Of a stretch of 23,246 bases of DNA, positions 7,453-15,216 are shown piece by piece. Both the position numbers and the translations under genes were made by a program. Numbering within the stretch: the first letter of the stretch is position 1; each line of letters starts with the position of its first letter. The stretch comes from Bacteroidota bacterium (GTDB lineage Bacteria > Bacteroidota > Bacteroidia > Cytophagales > Cyclobacteriaceae): positions 1 through 23,246 of the forward strand of contig JAEZDW010000101.1 of NCBI GenBank assembly GCA_023417955.1, written 5' to 3'. The notes beneath the pieces were generated by a model that had not been told where the DNA came from, did not search any database, and worked only from the letters and a program-made list of their open reading frames with translations.

Positions 7453-8640
7453 CTATTCAACGTAGAGAACCAGTCCCTTCAAATACTCCCCCTCGGGATG
7501 AAACAGCGAAACCGGATGGTCAGGTGGTTGTGAGAGATGATGCAGTACCCTTATTTGCCTTCCGGCCTGAATCGCGGCGGATCGCACGGTGTCGTAAAAC
7601 AATTGACGGTCGACCACCTGCGAACACGAAAACGTGAAAACAACTCCCCCCGAACGTATGACCCGGAATGCCTCCGCATTGAGTCTTTGGTATCCTTTCA
7701 CCGCCTGATGCCGCGCATCCCGATGCTTTGCAAACGCGGGCGGATCAAGGATGATTACATCGTAGCGATCGTGTTTGTCTTTCAAAAATTCAAACGTATC
7801 AACGGCGGTGCATTCATGCAGCAGAGGATCAAAACCGTTTAGCTCCAGGTTGGACCGTGTTAGTTGAATCGCCCTTTCCGATACGTCGACTGAATGGACA
7901 ATTCGTGCACCACCAAGGAGTGCGGCGACGGAAAAACCGCCGGTATAGCAGAATGTATTCAACACATCACGATCTCGTGAGAATGAACGAAGAAGCATTC
8001 TGTTTTCTCTTTGATCGAGAAAGAACCCGGTCTTTTGCCCGCTTACCCAGTCAACGAAAAACCGGCTTTCGTATTCACGGATTTCGCACGGTACGGACGC
8101 GGTCCCAATGAGATATTCATCCGGCATGTCGGGCCGCTGCTTGCCAGGAAGAGAGAGTTGATTACGGTAGTAAACGGCGGTACAACGCGAGCCGAGCACC
8201 TCTTTTACCGCTGTCCCTATGAAAACCCGATCGTTGTGCATCCCCGCGGAATGAGCCTGCACGACCGCAGTTGTATCGTAAACGTCGACGATCAAACCCG
8301 GAAGACCGTCGCCTTCTGCGTGAATAAGTCGAAATGCATTAGTGGATGCCGAGGGCAAGCCCGCACCCTGACGCACTGACAACGCCCTTTCCAGGCGTGT
8401 ACGGTAGAAATCCGGACCAGGCGCCTCGCTTTCGAAAGAAAGGATTCGCACCGATATGCTGCCATTTTGATAGTGTCCGAATCCAAGAGTCTTCCCCGTA
8501 TGATCAGTAATCCCAACCCAACTTCCATCAGTGACCGGGCCCTCGAGCGACGCAATCGCGCCGGAGAAAATCCATGGATGTCGTCTTTCAATTGAAAGAG
8601 TCTTGCCTTTTTTGAGTTTGATTTGTGCCTTTACTTCCAT
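7453..8640 (-). CDS. rlmI: RlmI-type 23S rRNA (cytosine-C5) methyltransferase
   Basis: The protein has 395 residues from the ATG at 8640, almost the length of E. coli RlmI. A further ATG at 8661 would add only seven residues and is less likely. Domains in order are an N-terminal PUA-type RNA-binding region (about 1-75, with HPWIFSGAI), a central domain ending in SGQKTGFFLDQR (200-211), and a Rossmann methyltransferase domain. The last contains VLNTFCYTGGFSVAALLGG (SAM motif I, from 226), the acidic VDVSERA motif, DPPAF (299-303) and FSCS with C339, the expected catalytic cysteine. E. coli RlmI methylates C1962 of 23S rRNA using S-adenosylmethionine. The same target is likely here but not proven. 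No partner gene or operon is evident. Confidence 0.88.
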   Translation of the reverse strand: MEVKAQIKLKKGKTLSIERRHPWIFSGAIASLEGPVTDGSWVGITDHTGKTLGFGHYQNGSISVRILSFESEAPGPDFYRTRLERALSVRQGAGLPSASTNAFRLIHAEGDGLPGLIVDVYDTTAVVQAHSAGMHNDRVFIGTAVKEVLGSRCTAVYYRNQLSLPGKQRPDMPDEYLIGTASVPCEIREYESRFFVDWVSGQKTGFFLDQRENRMLLRSFSRDRDVLNTFCYTGGFSVAALLGGARIVHSVDVSERAIQLTRSNLELNGFDPLLHECTAVDTFEFLKDKHDRYDVIILDPPAFAKHRDARHQAVKGYQRLNAEAFRVIRSGGVVFTFSCSQVVDRQLFYDTVRSAAIQAGRQIRVLHHLSQPPDHPVSLFHPEGEYLKGLVLYVE

Positions 8641-8895
8641 TGGGCCGCAAGGTAGCGTCAAAATGTGCTAATGCGTCAAAGGATTGAGGGTTTTGAACGC
8701 CCGGATAAATTTCTGCACCGTACAAATAAAAATTCAGAACTTAAATCCGAAACATTTCGTAATTATCGTTAGAGTCAAAATTGACAGCAGGCGTTGGCAA
8801 ACGGGCTGGTTTGACTGACAAAATTTCGTCTCTGGCAAATCTGCCCAATTTTTGCATCGCGAAAGAATGAACTGAGAAAACAAAAGGAGAAACTT

Positions 8896-10374
8896 ATGAA
8901 GAGATTTTTGTCACTGTTTTTTGCCGCGGTGCTCGGTAGTGCGAGCACGATTACAGCAATCAAATATTTTGAGGATGACAAGGCAGATCCGGCGGTTAAA
9001 CTGGAATACCTATCTGGGATGCCGGCCTCAAAGGTTGCCTACCGTGTTGACAACGAAGGCAATGTTGTTCCCCTGGATTTTACCGCGGCTGCTGAAAAGG
9101 TCATGCCGGCAGTTGTGCACATCCGCTCGACCCAGCAGGTAAGAAATCAGCAAACACCCAGCTACGATCCTTTCCGTGATTTTTTTGGCCCACGGTTTCC
9201 AAATGGTCCGTCGCAGAGTTCAGGCTCCGGTGTGATCATCAATGAGAATGGCTACATCGTTACGAATAATCACGTTGTACAGGACGCCGATGTCGTCGAG
9301 GTTACCCTTTATGACAACCGAACTTTTAAGGCGGAGGTGATTGGTTCAGATCCTGATACCGACCTGGCCCTTGTGAAGATTGGCGAGAAGGGGCTGCCGT
9401 ATTTGTCCTTCGTTGATTCTGACAAAGCAAAAGTTGGAGAATGGGTACTCGCAGTTGGAAATCCATTCAACCTGAACTCCACAGTCACTGCAGGGATCAT
9501 AAGCGCGAAGGGTAGAAATATCAACATTCTTGGTCGCAACACTGATGGAGTGCGTACTGCAATTGAATCGTTTATTCAGACCGACGCCGCCATTAACCCG
9601 GGAAATAGCGGCGGAGCGCTGGTCGAGCTCAATGGCGGATTGCTTGGCATCAATACTGCTATTGCGAGCAATACGGGTTCTTACGCCGGGTATGGATTTG
9701 CTGTGCCCTCGAACATTGTCAGCAAGATTGTGGAAGACTTGATCAAGTTCGGGACGGTACAACGCGGATGGCTGGGTGTCAGCATCGGAAACGTGAACAG
9801 TGAGATGGCAAAAGAATTTGATCTGGCAGTACAAAATGGTGCGTATGTGTCTGGCTTCGCTGAAAATAGTGCGGCTAAGAGTGCGGGCATAAAGGAAGGT
9901 GATGTCGTTGTTCGTATAGATGACACGCCCATCCGTTCGAGCACTGCCCTTACTGAATATATCGGCCTTCGTCGCCCTGGCGATAAGGTGAATGTTGTGG
10001 TAAACAGAAAAGGCAAAGAGCTTTCCTTCCCGGTGGTGCTGACCGGTCGCCACGGAGAAACCGGCGTGATTAAACCCGAAGAGAAAGCTGGACTCGCGGC
10101 GCTGGGTATAGATTTGGAAGAGGTTGATACGAAATTGCTCAAAAAACTCGATCTTACTAACGGCGTCCGCGTGACCAGCCTTGGCAACGGTCGGATTGCA
10201 CGTTACACTGAAATGCGAGAAGGCTTTATCATCACCAAAGTGAATGACATCCCCGTTAAATCCGTAAAAGACGTTACAGACATACTGAAAAAAACAAGAT
10301 CAGGCGAATTGGTGACGCTCTCCGGAACCTATGAGGATTTTCCGAGAGAGTTCAATTATGCTTTCAGGTTATAA
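8896..10374 (+). CDS. htrA: HtrA/DegP-family periplasmic serine protease
   Basis: This 492-residue protein has a short N-terminal membrane or signal segment (about 5-20), then a trypsin-like domain with the full catalytic triad. These are H126 in TNNHVV, D156 in DPDTDLALVKIG and S238 in NPGNSGGAL. Two PDZ regions follow. The first (about 290-385) has RGWLGVSIG and GIKEGDVVVRIDDTPI; the second (about 395-490) has GFIITKVNDIPVKSVKDV. HtrA proteins degrade or refold damaged envelope proteins. The start is supported by a good AAAAGGAGA ribosome site at 8882-8890, stronger than most in this window. The 255 bases upstream (8641-8895) contain no gene, and I find no convincing promoter there. A 57-codon gene follows 14 bases after the stop. 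Confidence 0.95.
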   Translation: MKRFLSLFFAAVLGSASTITAIKYFEDDKADPAVKLEYLSGMPASKVAYRVDNEGNVVPLDFTAAAEKVMPAVVHIRSTQQVRNQQTPSYDPFRDFFGPRFPNGPSQSSGSGVIINENGYIVTNNHVVQDADVVEVTLYDNRTFKAEVIGSDPDTDLALVKIGEKGLPYLSFVDSDKAKVGEWVLAVGNPFNLNSTVTAGIISAKGRNINILGRNTDGVRTAIESFIQTDAAINPGNSGGALVELNGGLLGINTAIASNTGSYAGYGFAVPSNIVSKIVEDLIKFGTVQRGWLGVSIGNVNSEMAKEFDLAVQNGAYVSGFAENSAAKSAGIKEGDVVVRIDDTPIRSSTALTEYIGLRRPGDKVNVVVNRKGKELSFPVVLTGRHGETGVIKPEEKAGLAALGIDLEEVDTKLLKKLDLTNGVRVTSLGNGRIARYTEMREGFIITKVNDIPVKSVKDVTDILKKTRSGELVTLSGTYEDFPREFNYAFRL

Positions 10375-10388
10375 ACATAAAATGTTCT

Positions 10389-10562
10389 ATGAGGAGACTG
10401 TTTAGAAAGGGCGAACGTGTTCGCAGCAAGATTGATGGCAAAGTGATGGAAGTGTTAAAGTACATTAAAAACAACTTTGTAGAAGTAAAGTGGTTCGATC
10501 TCGAAAAGAAAGAGATCCGGGTTAATAAATTAAAAGAAGACGAACTTTCGAAAGCAGCTTAG
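10389..10562 (+). CDS. Small basic protein, YodC/DUF2158-like (57 aa)
   Basis: This short frame of 57 codons reads MRRLFRKGERVRSKIDGKVM, then a segment containing VEVKWFDL and a lysine-rich tail ending KAA. The pattern is a G-x-x-V strand, a glycine turn, M-x-V, then V-x-V-x-W-F-D. It matches the small beta-barrel YodC/DUF2158 type as I remember it, but length and details are not decisive. It starts 14 bases after htrA and is followed by an intrinsic terminator, so it is probably the last gene of an htrA transcript. Codon use looks normal and no competing frame exists. Its function is unknown. A nucleic-acid or protein-binding role would be a guess from the fold and positive charge. Confidence 0.7.
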   Translation: MRRLFRKGERVRSKIDGKVMEVLKYIKNNFVEVKWFDLEKKEIRVNKLKEDELSKAA

Positions 10563-10582
10563 ACTAGCAGAAGTTTCATCTG

Positions 10583-10624
10583 GGCAGGCCGGGCATTTCA
10601 CGCCCCGGTCTGCTCCTCGTTTTA
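10583..10624 (+). terminator. Intrinsic terminator after htrA and the 57-aa gene
   Basis: GCAGGCCGGG (10584-10593) pairs with CCCGGTCTGC (10604-10613) through ten positions, one of them G-U. A ten-base loop separates the arms and a weak T-rich tract (CCTCGTTTT) follows. It sits 21 bases after the small gene's stop and before the ispH promoter region. Confidence 0.65.
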
Positions 10625-10638
10625 GAAAACTTTTCCAC

Positions 10639-10646
10639 TACCTTTG
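10639..10646 (+). promoter_or_regulatory. Candidate Bacteroidota -7 element for ispH
   Basis: TACCTTTG matches TAnnTTTG exactly. A T-rich patch lies upstream at 10620-10623, but not at the ideal -33 spacing. Transcription would start near 10652-10655. That is about 70 bases before the GTG at 10723, or under 20 bases before the upstream-extended reading frame discussed under ispH. Confidence 0.45.
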
Positions 10647-10722
10647 CGGTTAGTGTCTTAAAAGAACTGCTATCAAAAAATTTGACATTCCCGCCTATTA
10701 CCGGTCTTCGATAACTGGCCGC

Positions 10723-11895
10723 GTGAAAGAATCCCGAAGACTAAAGGATCTTCGCAAGCAGGACTTTACACCCTCCATTCTTGATTTTGGTCCCGTACAA
10801 TTTCTCATCGCCCGTCACTTCGGCTTCTGCTACGGTGTGGAAAACGCAATAGAGATTAGTTATAAGGCGCTGGAAGAAGCAAACGGAAGACGTGTGTTTC
10901 TGCTGAGCCAGATGATTCACAATCAGGAGGTAAATGCTGATCTGGAGAGCCGTGGCATTTCTTTCCTGATGGATACAGACGGCACACAGCTGATTCCCTG
11001 GGAACAACTAAATCCTGAAGACATTGTAATCATCCCCGCCTTCGGCACCACGATCGAGATCGAAAACAAGCTTCTTGACCTCGGAATCGATGTGCAGAAA
11101 TACAACACGACCTGCCCGTTTGTCGAAAAGGTCTGGAACAGGTCGCAGAAACTTGGCAGCGAAGACTATACGGTCGTAATTCACGGAAAGCCGAAGCACG
11201 AGGAAACTCGCGCGACGTTTAGTCACAGCGCGAGCCATACCCGTGCCGTTGTAGTTCGCGATATCGACGAGGCGAGATCGCTGGCCCGTTACGTAGCCGG
11301 TATGGGATCGCAGCAGGAATTTGAGCTGGAGTTTGCAGGAAAATATTCCGCAGGATTTGATATAACCCGTGACCTAAGTCGTATCGGAGTCGTTAATCAA
11401 ACTACGATGTTGGCTACAGAAACCCAGGCGATTGCAGATTATCTGAAATCAGTGATGTCTGATGTCTATGGAACTGACAATGTAAGAAGCCATTTTGCGG
11501 ACACGCGTGACACCCTTTGTTACGCGACGAACGATAATCAGGATGCAACGTACGAGCTACTGAATATGGATGCCGATTTTGCGATTGTGGTCGGCGGATA
11601 CAACAGCTCGAACACATCCCATATCGTGGAGCTCTGTGAGCGAAAGTTTCAAACGTACTTCATCAACTCGGAACGCGAGATAAAATCAGAAAATGAAATT
11701 CATCATTATCTGTACCCGGAGAAGCGGAAGACAACAACGTCTAACTTTCTCCCGAATCACCGCCCTGTGCGAATTGTTCTGACAAGCGGCGCTTCCTGCC
11801 CTGATACTTTGGTGGACAGAGTCCTGCTAAAGATTGTTTCGTTTTTTCCCACTGCCTGCGATGTGGAGTCAGCCGTAAGCGCGGGCGTGAAATAA
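10723..11895 (+). CDS. ispH: 4-hydroxy-3-methylbut-2-enyl diphosphate reductase (IspH/LytB)
   Basis: This is the last enzyme of the MEP isoprenoid pathway. It reduces HMBPP to IPP and DMAPP with an iron-sulfur cluster. In the numbering from the GTG at 10723 (390 aa), the three cluster cysteines are C36 in ARHFGFCYGVENA, C131 in NTTCPFVEKVW and C266 in RDTLCYATN. H157-region HGKPKHEETRATFSH, VVNQTTMLA and LTSGASCPDTLV are further substrate-binding motifs. It is longer than E. coli IspH (316 aa), as is usual in Bacteroidota. The start is uncertain. The frame stays open upstream to 10654 and encodes KKFDIPAYYRSSITGR, which looks like the normal N-terminus of relatives, but contains no ATG, GTG or TTG. 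The true start may be a rare codon near 10672. Confidence 0.93.
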   Translation: MKESRRLKDLRKQDFTPSILDFGPVQFLIARHFGFCYGVENAIEISYKALEEANGRRVFLLSQMIHNQEVNADLESRGISFLMDTDGTQLIPWEQLNPEDIVIIPAFGTTIEIENKLLDLGIDVQKYNTTCPFVEKVWNRSQKLGSEDYTVVIHGKPKHEETRATFSHSASHTRAVVVRDIDEARSLARYVAGMGSQQEFELEFAGKYSAGFDITRDLSRIGVVNQTTMLATETQAIADYLKSVMSDVYGTDNVRSHFADTRDTLCYATNDNQDATYELLNMDADFAIVVGGYNSSNTSHIVELCERKFQTYFINSEREIKSENEIHHYLYPEKRKTTTSNFLPNHRPVRIVLTSGASCPDTLVDRVLLKIVSFFPTACDVESAVSAGVK

Positions 11896-11917
11896 AAAAC
11901 CGGCGATGGTCGCCGGT
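11894..11917 (-). terminator. Strong intrinsic terminator of the 73-aa gene
   Basis: ACCGGCGA and TCGCCGGT form a perfect eight-pair stem with a three-base loop (11899-11917). On the minus strand it is followed directly by a T-run. It lies 6 bases after the stop of the leftward 73-residue gene. On the plus strand it immediately follows the ispH stop but lacks a T-tract on that side, so it terminates leftward transcription best. Confidence 0.85.
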
Positions 11918-11923
11918 CGTAGT

Positions 11924-12145
11924 CTATATCTTCTCTTTCTTAGTTTTCGATTCCTCTACTTTTTTTCCGTTTCTGTGCTCACCCAGGATAATAACGTCTT
12001 TTGTGTTCTGATACATCCGGGCCGCTTGCATCATCGCCTCATGGCTATCCCGTATGAGGATCATACCGGACTTCGCGCCTTTGTTTCGCACTTCAAACCA
12101 AAACCCGTCTTTTTTCTTTTTTGGTAATACAGGAGGTCGTCCCAT
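11924..12145 (-). CDS. Small basic conserved hypothetical protein (73 aa)
   Basis: The ATG at 12145 opens MGRPPVLPKKKKDGFWFEVR. This is followed by NKGAKSGMILIRDSHEAMMQAA, a helix, VIILGEHRNG and a lysine/glutamate tail. An upstream ATG at 12193 would add 16 residues across an inverted repeat and is unlikely. The layout, with a strand, a helix with alternating hydrophobics and a strand plus flexible basic ends, suggests a compact folded protein. I recall similar short proteins in Bacteroidota, none with a known function. The N-terminal GRP plus lysines resembles a minimal AT-hook, which is only suggestive. A strong terminator directly downstream supports a genuine single-gene transcript. It is divergent from the TonB-dependent receptor gene. 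Confidence 0.72.
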   Translation of the reverse strand: MGRPPVLPKKKKDGFWFEVRNKGAKSGMILIRDSHEAMMQAARMYQNTKDVIILGEHRNGKKVEESKTKKEKI

Positions 12146-12169
12146 TGTTGTTAGTTTTATTGTTACTTG

Positions 12170-12188
12170 AGCGCTAGCTTTTAGCGCT
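12170..12188. repeat. Perfect inverted repeat in a divergent intergenic region
   Basis: AGCGCTA and TAGCGCT are perfect seven-base arms around a five-base spacer. They lie 25 bases upstream of the leftward 73-aa gene and 46 bases upstream of the rightward TonB-receptor gene. This could be an operator or a leader hairpin for either gene. A weak -7-like TAACCTTG follows at 12197-12204 on the receptor side. Confidence 0.55.
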
Positions 12189-12233
12189 TTCATACATAAC
12201 CTTGAAATGATCGGTTAAGTTCAAGCGGACAAG

Positions 12234-14360
12234 ATGCGGAAAATAAGTGAGATACTAATAACCAGCCCTGTAAAACACGTTGAAACCCAGTTAAATAATC
12301 CGGAAAAGCGTCGGCCTGGCAAACTTATACTCGTGGTAGCGATTTTTTTCAGCTGCGCTTGCGTCGCTCAGGATTCAACACGCGTTTTGGAGGAAGTGCG
12401 CATCGAAGCCTTTCGTTATGACCGTGGCTTGCTCGAAATTCCGGTCTCGGCGGACCTCATTGGCGAGGACAAGCTGAGCCGTTTTAATAATGCTTCGCTC
12501 CTTCCCGCCGTTAACCTCGTATCGGGTGTCAGAATGGAGGAACGGTCGCCCGGAAGTTATCGCCTCTCTATCCGCGGAAGCCTGATGAGATCGCCATTTG
12601 GTGTTAGAAATGTGAAAGTCTACTGGAAGGGCCTTCCCCTGACGGACGGTGGCGGCAATACATACGTAAACCTTCTCGATGTTGCGGGCATTGGCAGTAT
12701 GGAGATTATCAAGGGTCCCGGAAGCAGCCTTTATGGTGCCGGTACAGGTGGCGTTGTGATGTTCCGGAGTCGTAAGATTGACGCAACTTCTGTAAGCGCC
12801 TCAGCCATGATCGGCAGCTATGGTCTGAGGAGATATAGCGTCGGCGCTCAATTAAATCAAAAACAAGCAAGGGGATCGATCAGTTATGCGCGGCAACAAT
12901 CTGATGGTGATCGTGAGCACACAAGGATGGAACGCGATGCGATCAATGCGGATTGGACTTTTCAACTAAGTCAACAGACATACCTTGCAATGACAATTTT
13001 TCACACCAACGTGTATTATCAAACCCCTGGTGGATTGACAGAACCGGAATTTGCAACTAATCCGAAAGCAGCAAGACCACCGGCGGGCCCAAACCCGGGC
13101 GCAGCAGAGCAGAAAGCCTCTGTTCGCAACAAGAGTACATACGCGGGAGTTACGCTTGATCATTCGTGGAATCCGAACTGGTCTACAAGGGCAGGTGTTT
13201 TCGGTGCGTATACAGACTTCAGAAATTTTGCCATCAGGAACCTTGAAGAGCGATTTGAAACAAACCTGGGCATTCGCGTCGAAAACCAATATACGTTTGG
13301 TATTAATACGAAACCGAGCACGATCACTTTTGGAATTGAAGGTCAACTCTTCTATTCACCCTTCTTCGTTTACCAAAACATGACGGGGACAAAGGGGTCG
13401 AAAACCTTCACGGACGATCTTCAATCACAACAAGGATTGATCTTCCTGCAGACGGAGTTACCGCTTCCTTTCGAGTTTGCGTTAACTGCGGGCGCTAGCG
13501 TGAACTTTCTGCGCTACGAGTTCAATCGTTTGTTTCCGGAATCGGATCAGCGCTCCATGGCATTCGCTGCTGAGTTTTCGCCACGCATTGCGTTGCTGAG
13601 AAAGATTAACAAGAATGTTTCGGCCTTTGCCAGCGTATCACGCGGGTTCTCTCCGCCAACACTGGCAGAAGTCAGACCTTCGACTGAAGTGTTTAACAAG
13701 AACCTGGAAGCAGAGACAGGCATCAATACGGAGGTCGGCTTGCGTGTCAGCTATACAAGATTCAATGTTGATTTGACGGCATACGATTTTGGTTTGCGTA
13801 ACACCATTGTAATTCAACGTGTGGAGGACGGTGCCGAATACTTTATCAATGCAGGCGAGACAAATCAGCGGGGTATTGAGTTGTCCGCAAGATGGACACC
13901 AATACCGAAGATCAGTCTTTCGACGGCCTACACCTACAATCATTATCGCTTCGCAAAATATGTCAAGGATGGCGAAGACTTTTCCGGAATGAAACTTACC
14001 GGTGTTCCTCCAGTTGTTTTTTCAGTCGCCGCTGACGCGAAAAGCAGTAACGGTTTGTATTTGAATGTCACATCGGTCTATACAGATCACATCCCGTTGA
14101 ATGATGCGAATACGGCATTTGCTGAACCATATGTAGTGGTGAATCTCCGCGCGGGTTTAGACGATGTGACTAAGAATGGCCTGCGCTATGAAGTCTTCTG
14201 CGGCGTGAATAACCTCCTTGACCAAACCTATAGCCTCGGAAATGACCTGAACGCATTTGGAGGAAGGTACTACAACGTGGCCCCCGGCATTGGCTACTTC
14301 GCCGGTTTGAAATTCACGGTAGAAAAAAATGACGTACTTATCAAACGACGTTCTCAATAG
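12234..14360 (+). CDS. TonB-dependent outer-membrane receptor
   Basis: This 708-residue protein has a long basic n-region (about 30 residues) before the hydrophobic signal core LILVVAIFFSCACVAQ, with no later start available. A TonB-box-like VLEEVRIEAF (51-60) follows. The plug domain (about 65-180) includes LVSGVRMEERSPGSYRLSIRGS, WKGLPLTDGG and the diagnostic MEIIKGPGSSLYGAGTGGVV (156-175). The rest is a beta-barrel of alternating amphipathic strands such as SRGFSPPTLAEVRPS and the late FCGVNNLLDQTYSLGN. It lacks the CarboxypepD-like N-terminal domain of SusC-type receptors, so it more resembles siderophore-type receptors. The ligand is unknown. The usual C-terminal strand ends at about GLKF, yet a further 14 residues (TVEKNDVLIKRRSQ) extend into the next gene, overlapping it by 32 bases. 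Confidence 0.92.
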   Translation: MRKISEILITSPVKHVETQLNNPEKRRPGKLILVVAIFFSCACVAQDSTRVLEEVRIEAFRYDRGLLEIPVSADLIGEDKLSRFNNASLLPAVNLVSGVRMEERSPGSYRLSIRGSLMRSPFGVRNVKVYWKGLPLTDGGGNTYVNLLDVAGIGSMEIIKGPGSSLYGAGTGGVVMFRSRKIDATSVSASAMIGSYGLRRYSVGAQLNQKQARGSISYARQQSDGDREHTRMERDAINADWTFQLSQQTYLAMTIFHTNVYYQTPGGLTEPEFATNPKAARPPAGPNPGAAEQKASVRNKSTYAGVTLDHSWNPNWSTRAGVFGAYTDFRNFAIRNLEERFETNLGIRVENQYTFGINTKPSTITFGIEGQLFYSPFFVYQNMTGTKGSKTFTDDLQSQQGLIFLQTELPLPFEFALTAGASVNFLRYEFNRLFPESDQRSMAFAAEFSPRIALLRKINKNVSAFASVSRGFSPPTLAEVRPSTEVFNKNLEAETGINTEVGLRVSYTRFNVDLTAYDFGLRNTIVIQRVEDGAEYFINAGETNQRGIELSARWTPIPKISLSTAYTYNHYRFAKYVKDGEDFSGMKLTGVPPVVFSVAADAKSSNGLYLNVTSVYTDHIPLNDANTAFAEPYVVVNLRAGLDDVTKNGLRYEVFCGVNNLLDQTYSLGNDLNAFGGRYYNVAPGIGYFAGLKFTVEKNDVLIKRRSQ

Positions 14361-15216
14361 TGTGGCTGACGCATTGGCGAACGCCCTGGGTAGACGTCCC
14401 ATTGTGAAGAGCCTTTCTCCCGTTTCCGGTGGATGCATCAACAATGGTTGTGTTCTTTCAACTTCGGAGGGTCAGTTCTTTTTGAAATGGAATTCGGCAG
14501 AAAAATTTCCTGGAATGTTTGAAACTGAGGCGCGGGGACTTAAGCTTCTCGCCTCGACGAATGCTATTTATGTTCCCCGTGTCCTTGCATTGGGCGAAAG
14601 CAACGACACGCAATTTATAGCGATGACATTTATCGATTCACAACCAAGACGGAGCGATTACTGGGAACAACTCGGTCGCAACCTTGCACGTCTTCACAAT
14701 ACTCAAGGTGAGAGGTTTGGCCTCGACCACTCAAATTACATTGGGTCTCTCATACAAGAAAACAGTGCGACCGAATCGTGGATTGAATTCTTTATTCATC
14801 AACGCCTTGAGAACCAATTTAACCTGATGCAGCGAAACGGATATGGCGACGTTTCGATGAAGCGCAAGCTTGAGAAACTATATCTACGATTACCCAGCCT
14901 CCTTACCGAAACCACGCCACGTCTTTTGCACGGAGATCTATGGGGCGGGAATATTATGGTTACTTCAGAAGGCGAGCCTGCCCTTATAGATCCTGCGGTC
15001 TATTATGGTCATCCTGAAGTTGACCTTGCGATGACGACGTTGTTCGGCGGGTTTGACGAAGACTTCTTCGAAGCGTACAAAGAGGTTGCTGGGCTTGTGC
15101 CAGGCTACGATGAAAGGGCTGTGATCTACAACCTGTATCCCTTGATGGTACATGTGAACCTATTTGGCGGAGGCTACTATCAGCAGGTGTTGGCCGTACT
15201 AAACAGGTTTACCTGA
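14329..15216 (+). CDS. Fructosamine-3-kinase family protein
   Basis: This 295-residue kinase has an aminoglycoside-phosphotransferase-like fold. Key parts are the nucleotide lysine in GQFFLKWN (K53) after SPVSGGCINNG, the N-lobe helix FETEARGLKLL (E67), the catalytic loop HGDLWGGNIM (D203) and the metal-binding DPAVYYGHPEVDLAM (D221). The HGDLW-GGN plus DPAVYYGHPE combination is characteristic of fructosamine kinases. They phosphorylate ketoamine (Amadori) groups on glycated amines so that these break down. The ATG at 14329 overlaps the receptor gene by 32 bases. A GTG at 14362, just after the receptor stop, would remove 11 residues and is possible. The overlap suggests translational coupling with the receptor. 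The stop overlaps the convergent ypdA-like gene by 18 bases. Confidence 0.9.
   Translation: MTYLSNDVLNSVADALANALGRRPIVKSLSPVSGGCINNGCVLSTSEGQFFLKWNSAEKFPGMFETEARGLKLLASTNAIYVPRVLALGESNDTQFIAMTFIDSQPRRSDYWEQLGRNLARLHNTQGERFGLDHSNYIGSLIQENSATESWIEFFIHQRLENQFNLMQRNGYGDVSMKRKLEKLYLRLPSLLTETTPRLLHGDLWGGNIMVTSEGEPALIDPAVYYGHPEVDLAMTTLFGGFDEDFFEAYKEVAGLVPGYDERAVIYNLYPLMVHVNLFGGGYYQQVLAVLNRFT

Noticed and set aside
8641..8895. The htrA upstream region, examined for sigma-54-like or envelope-stress promoters
   Set aside because: The candidate GG and GC doublets are seven rather than ten bases apart, and no TAnnTTTG element was found. Only the ribosome site is convincing.
9346..10187. Long leftward open frames inside htrA
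   Set aside because: They are antisense to the protease and PDZ domains, which carry the full catalytic triad. Their translations show no domain and are explained by the codon pattern of htrA.
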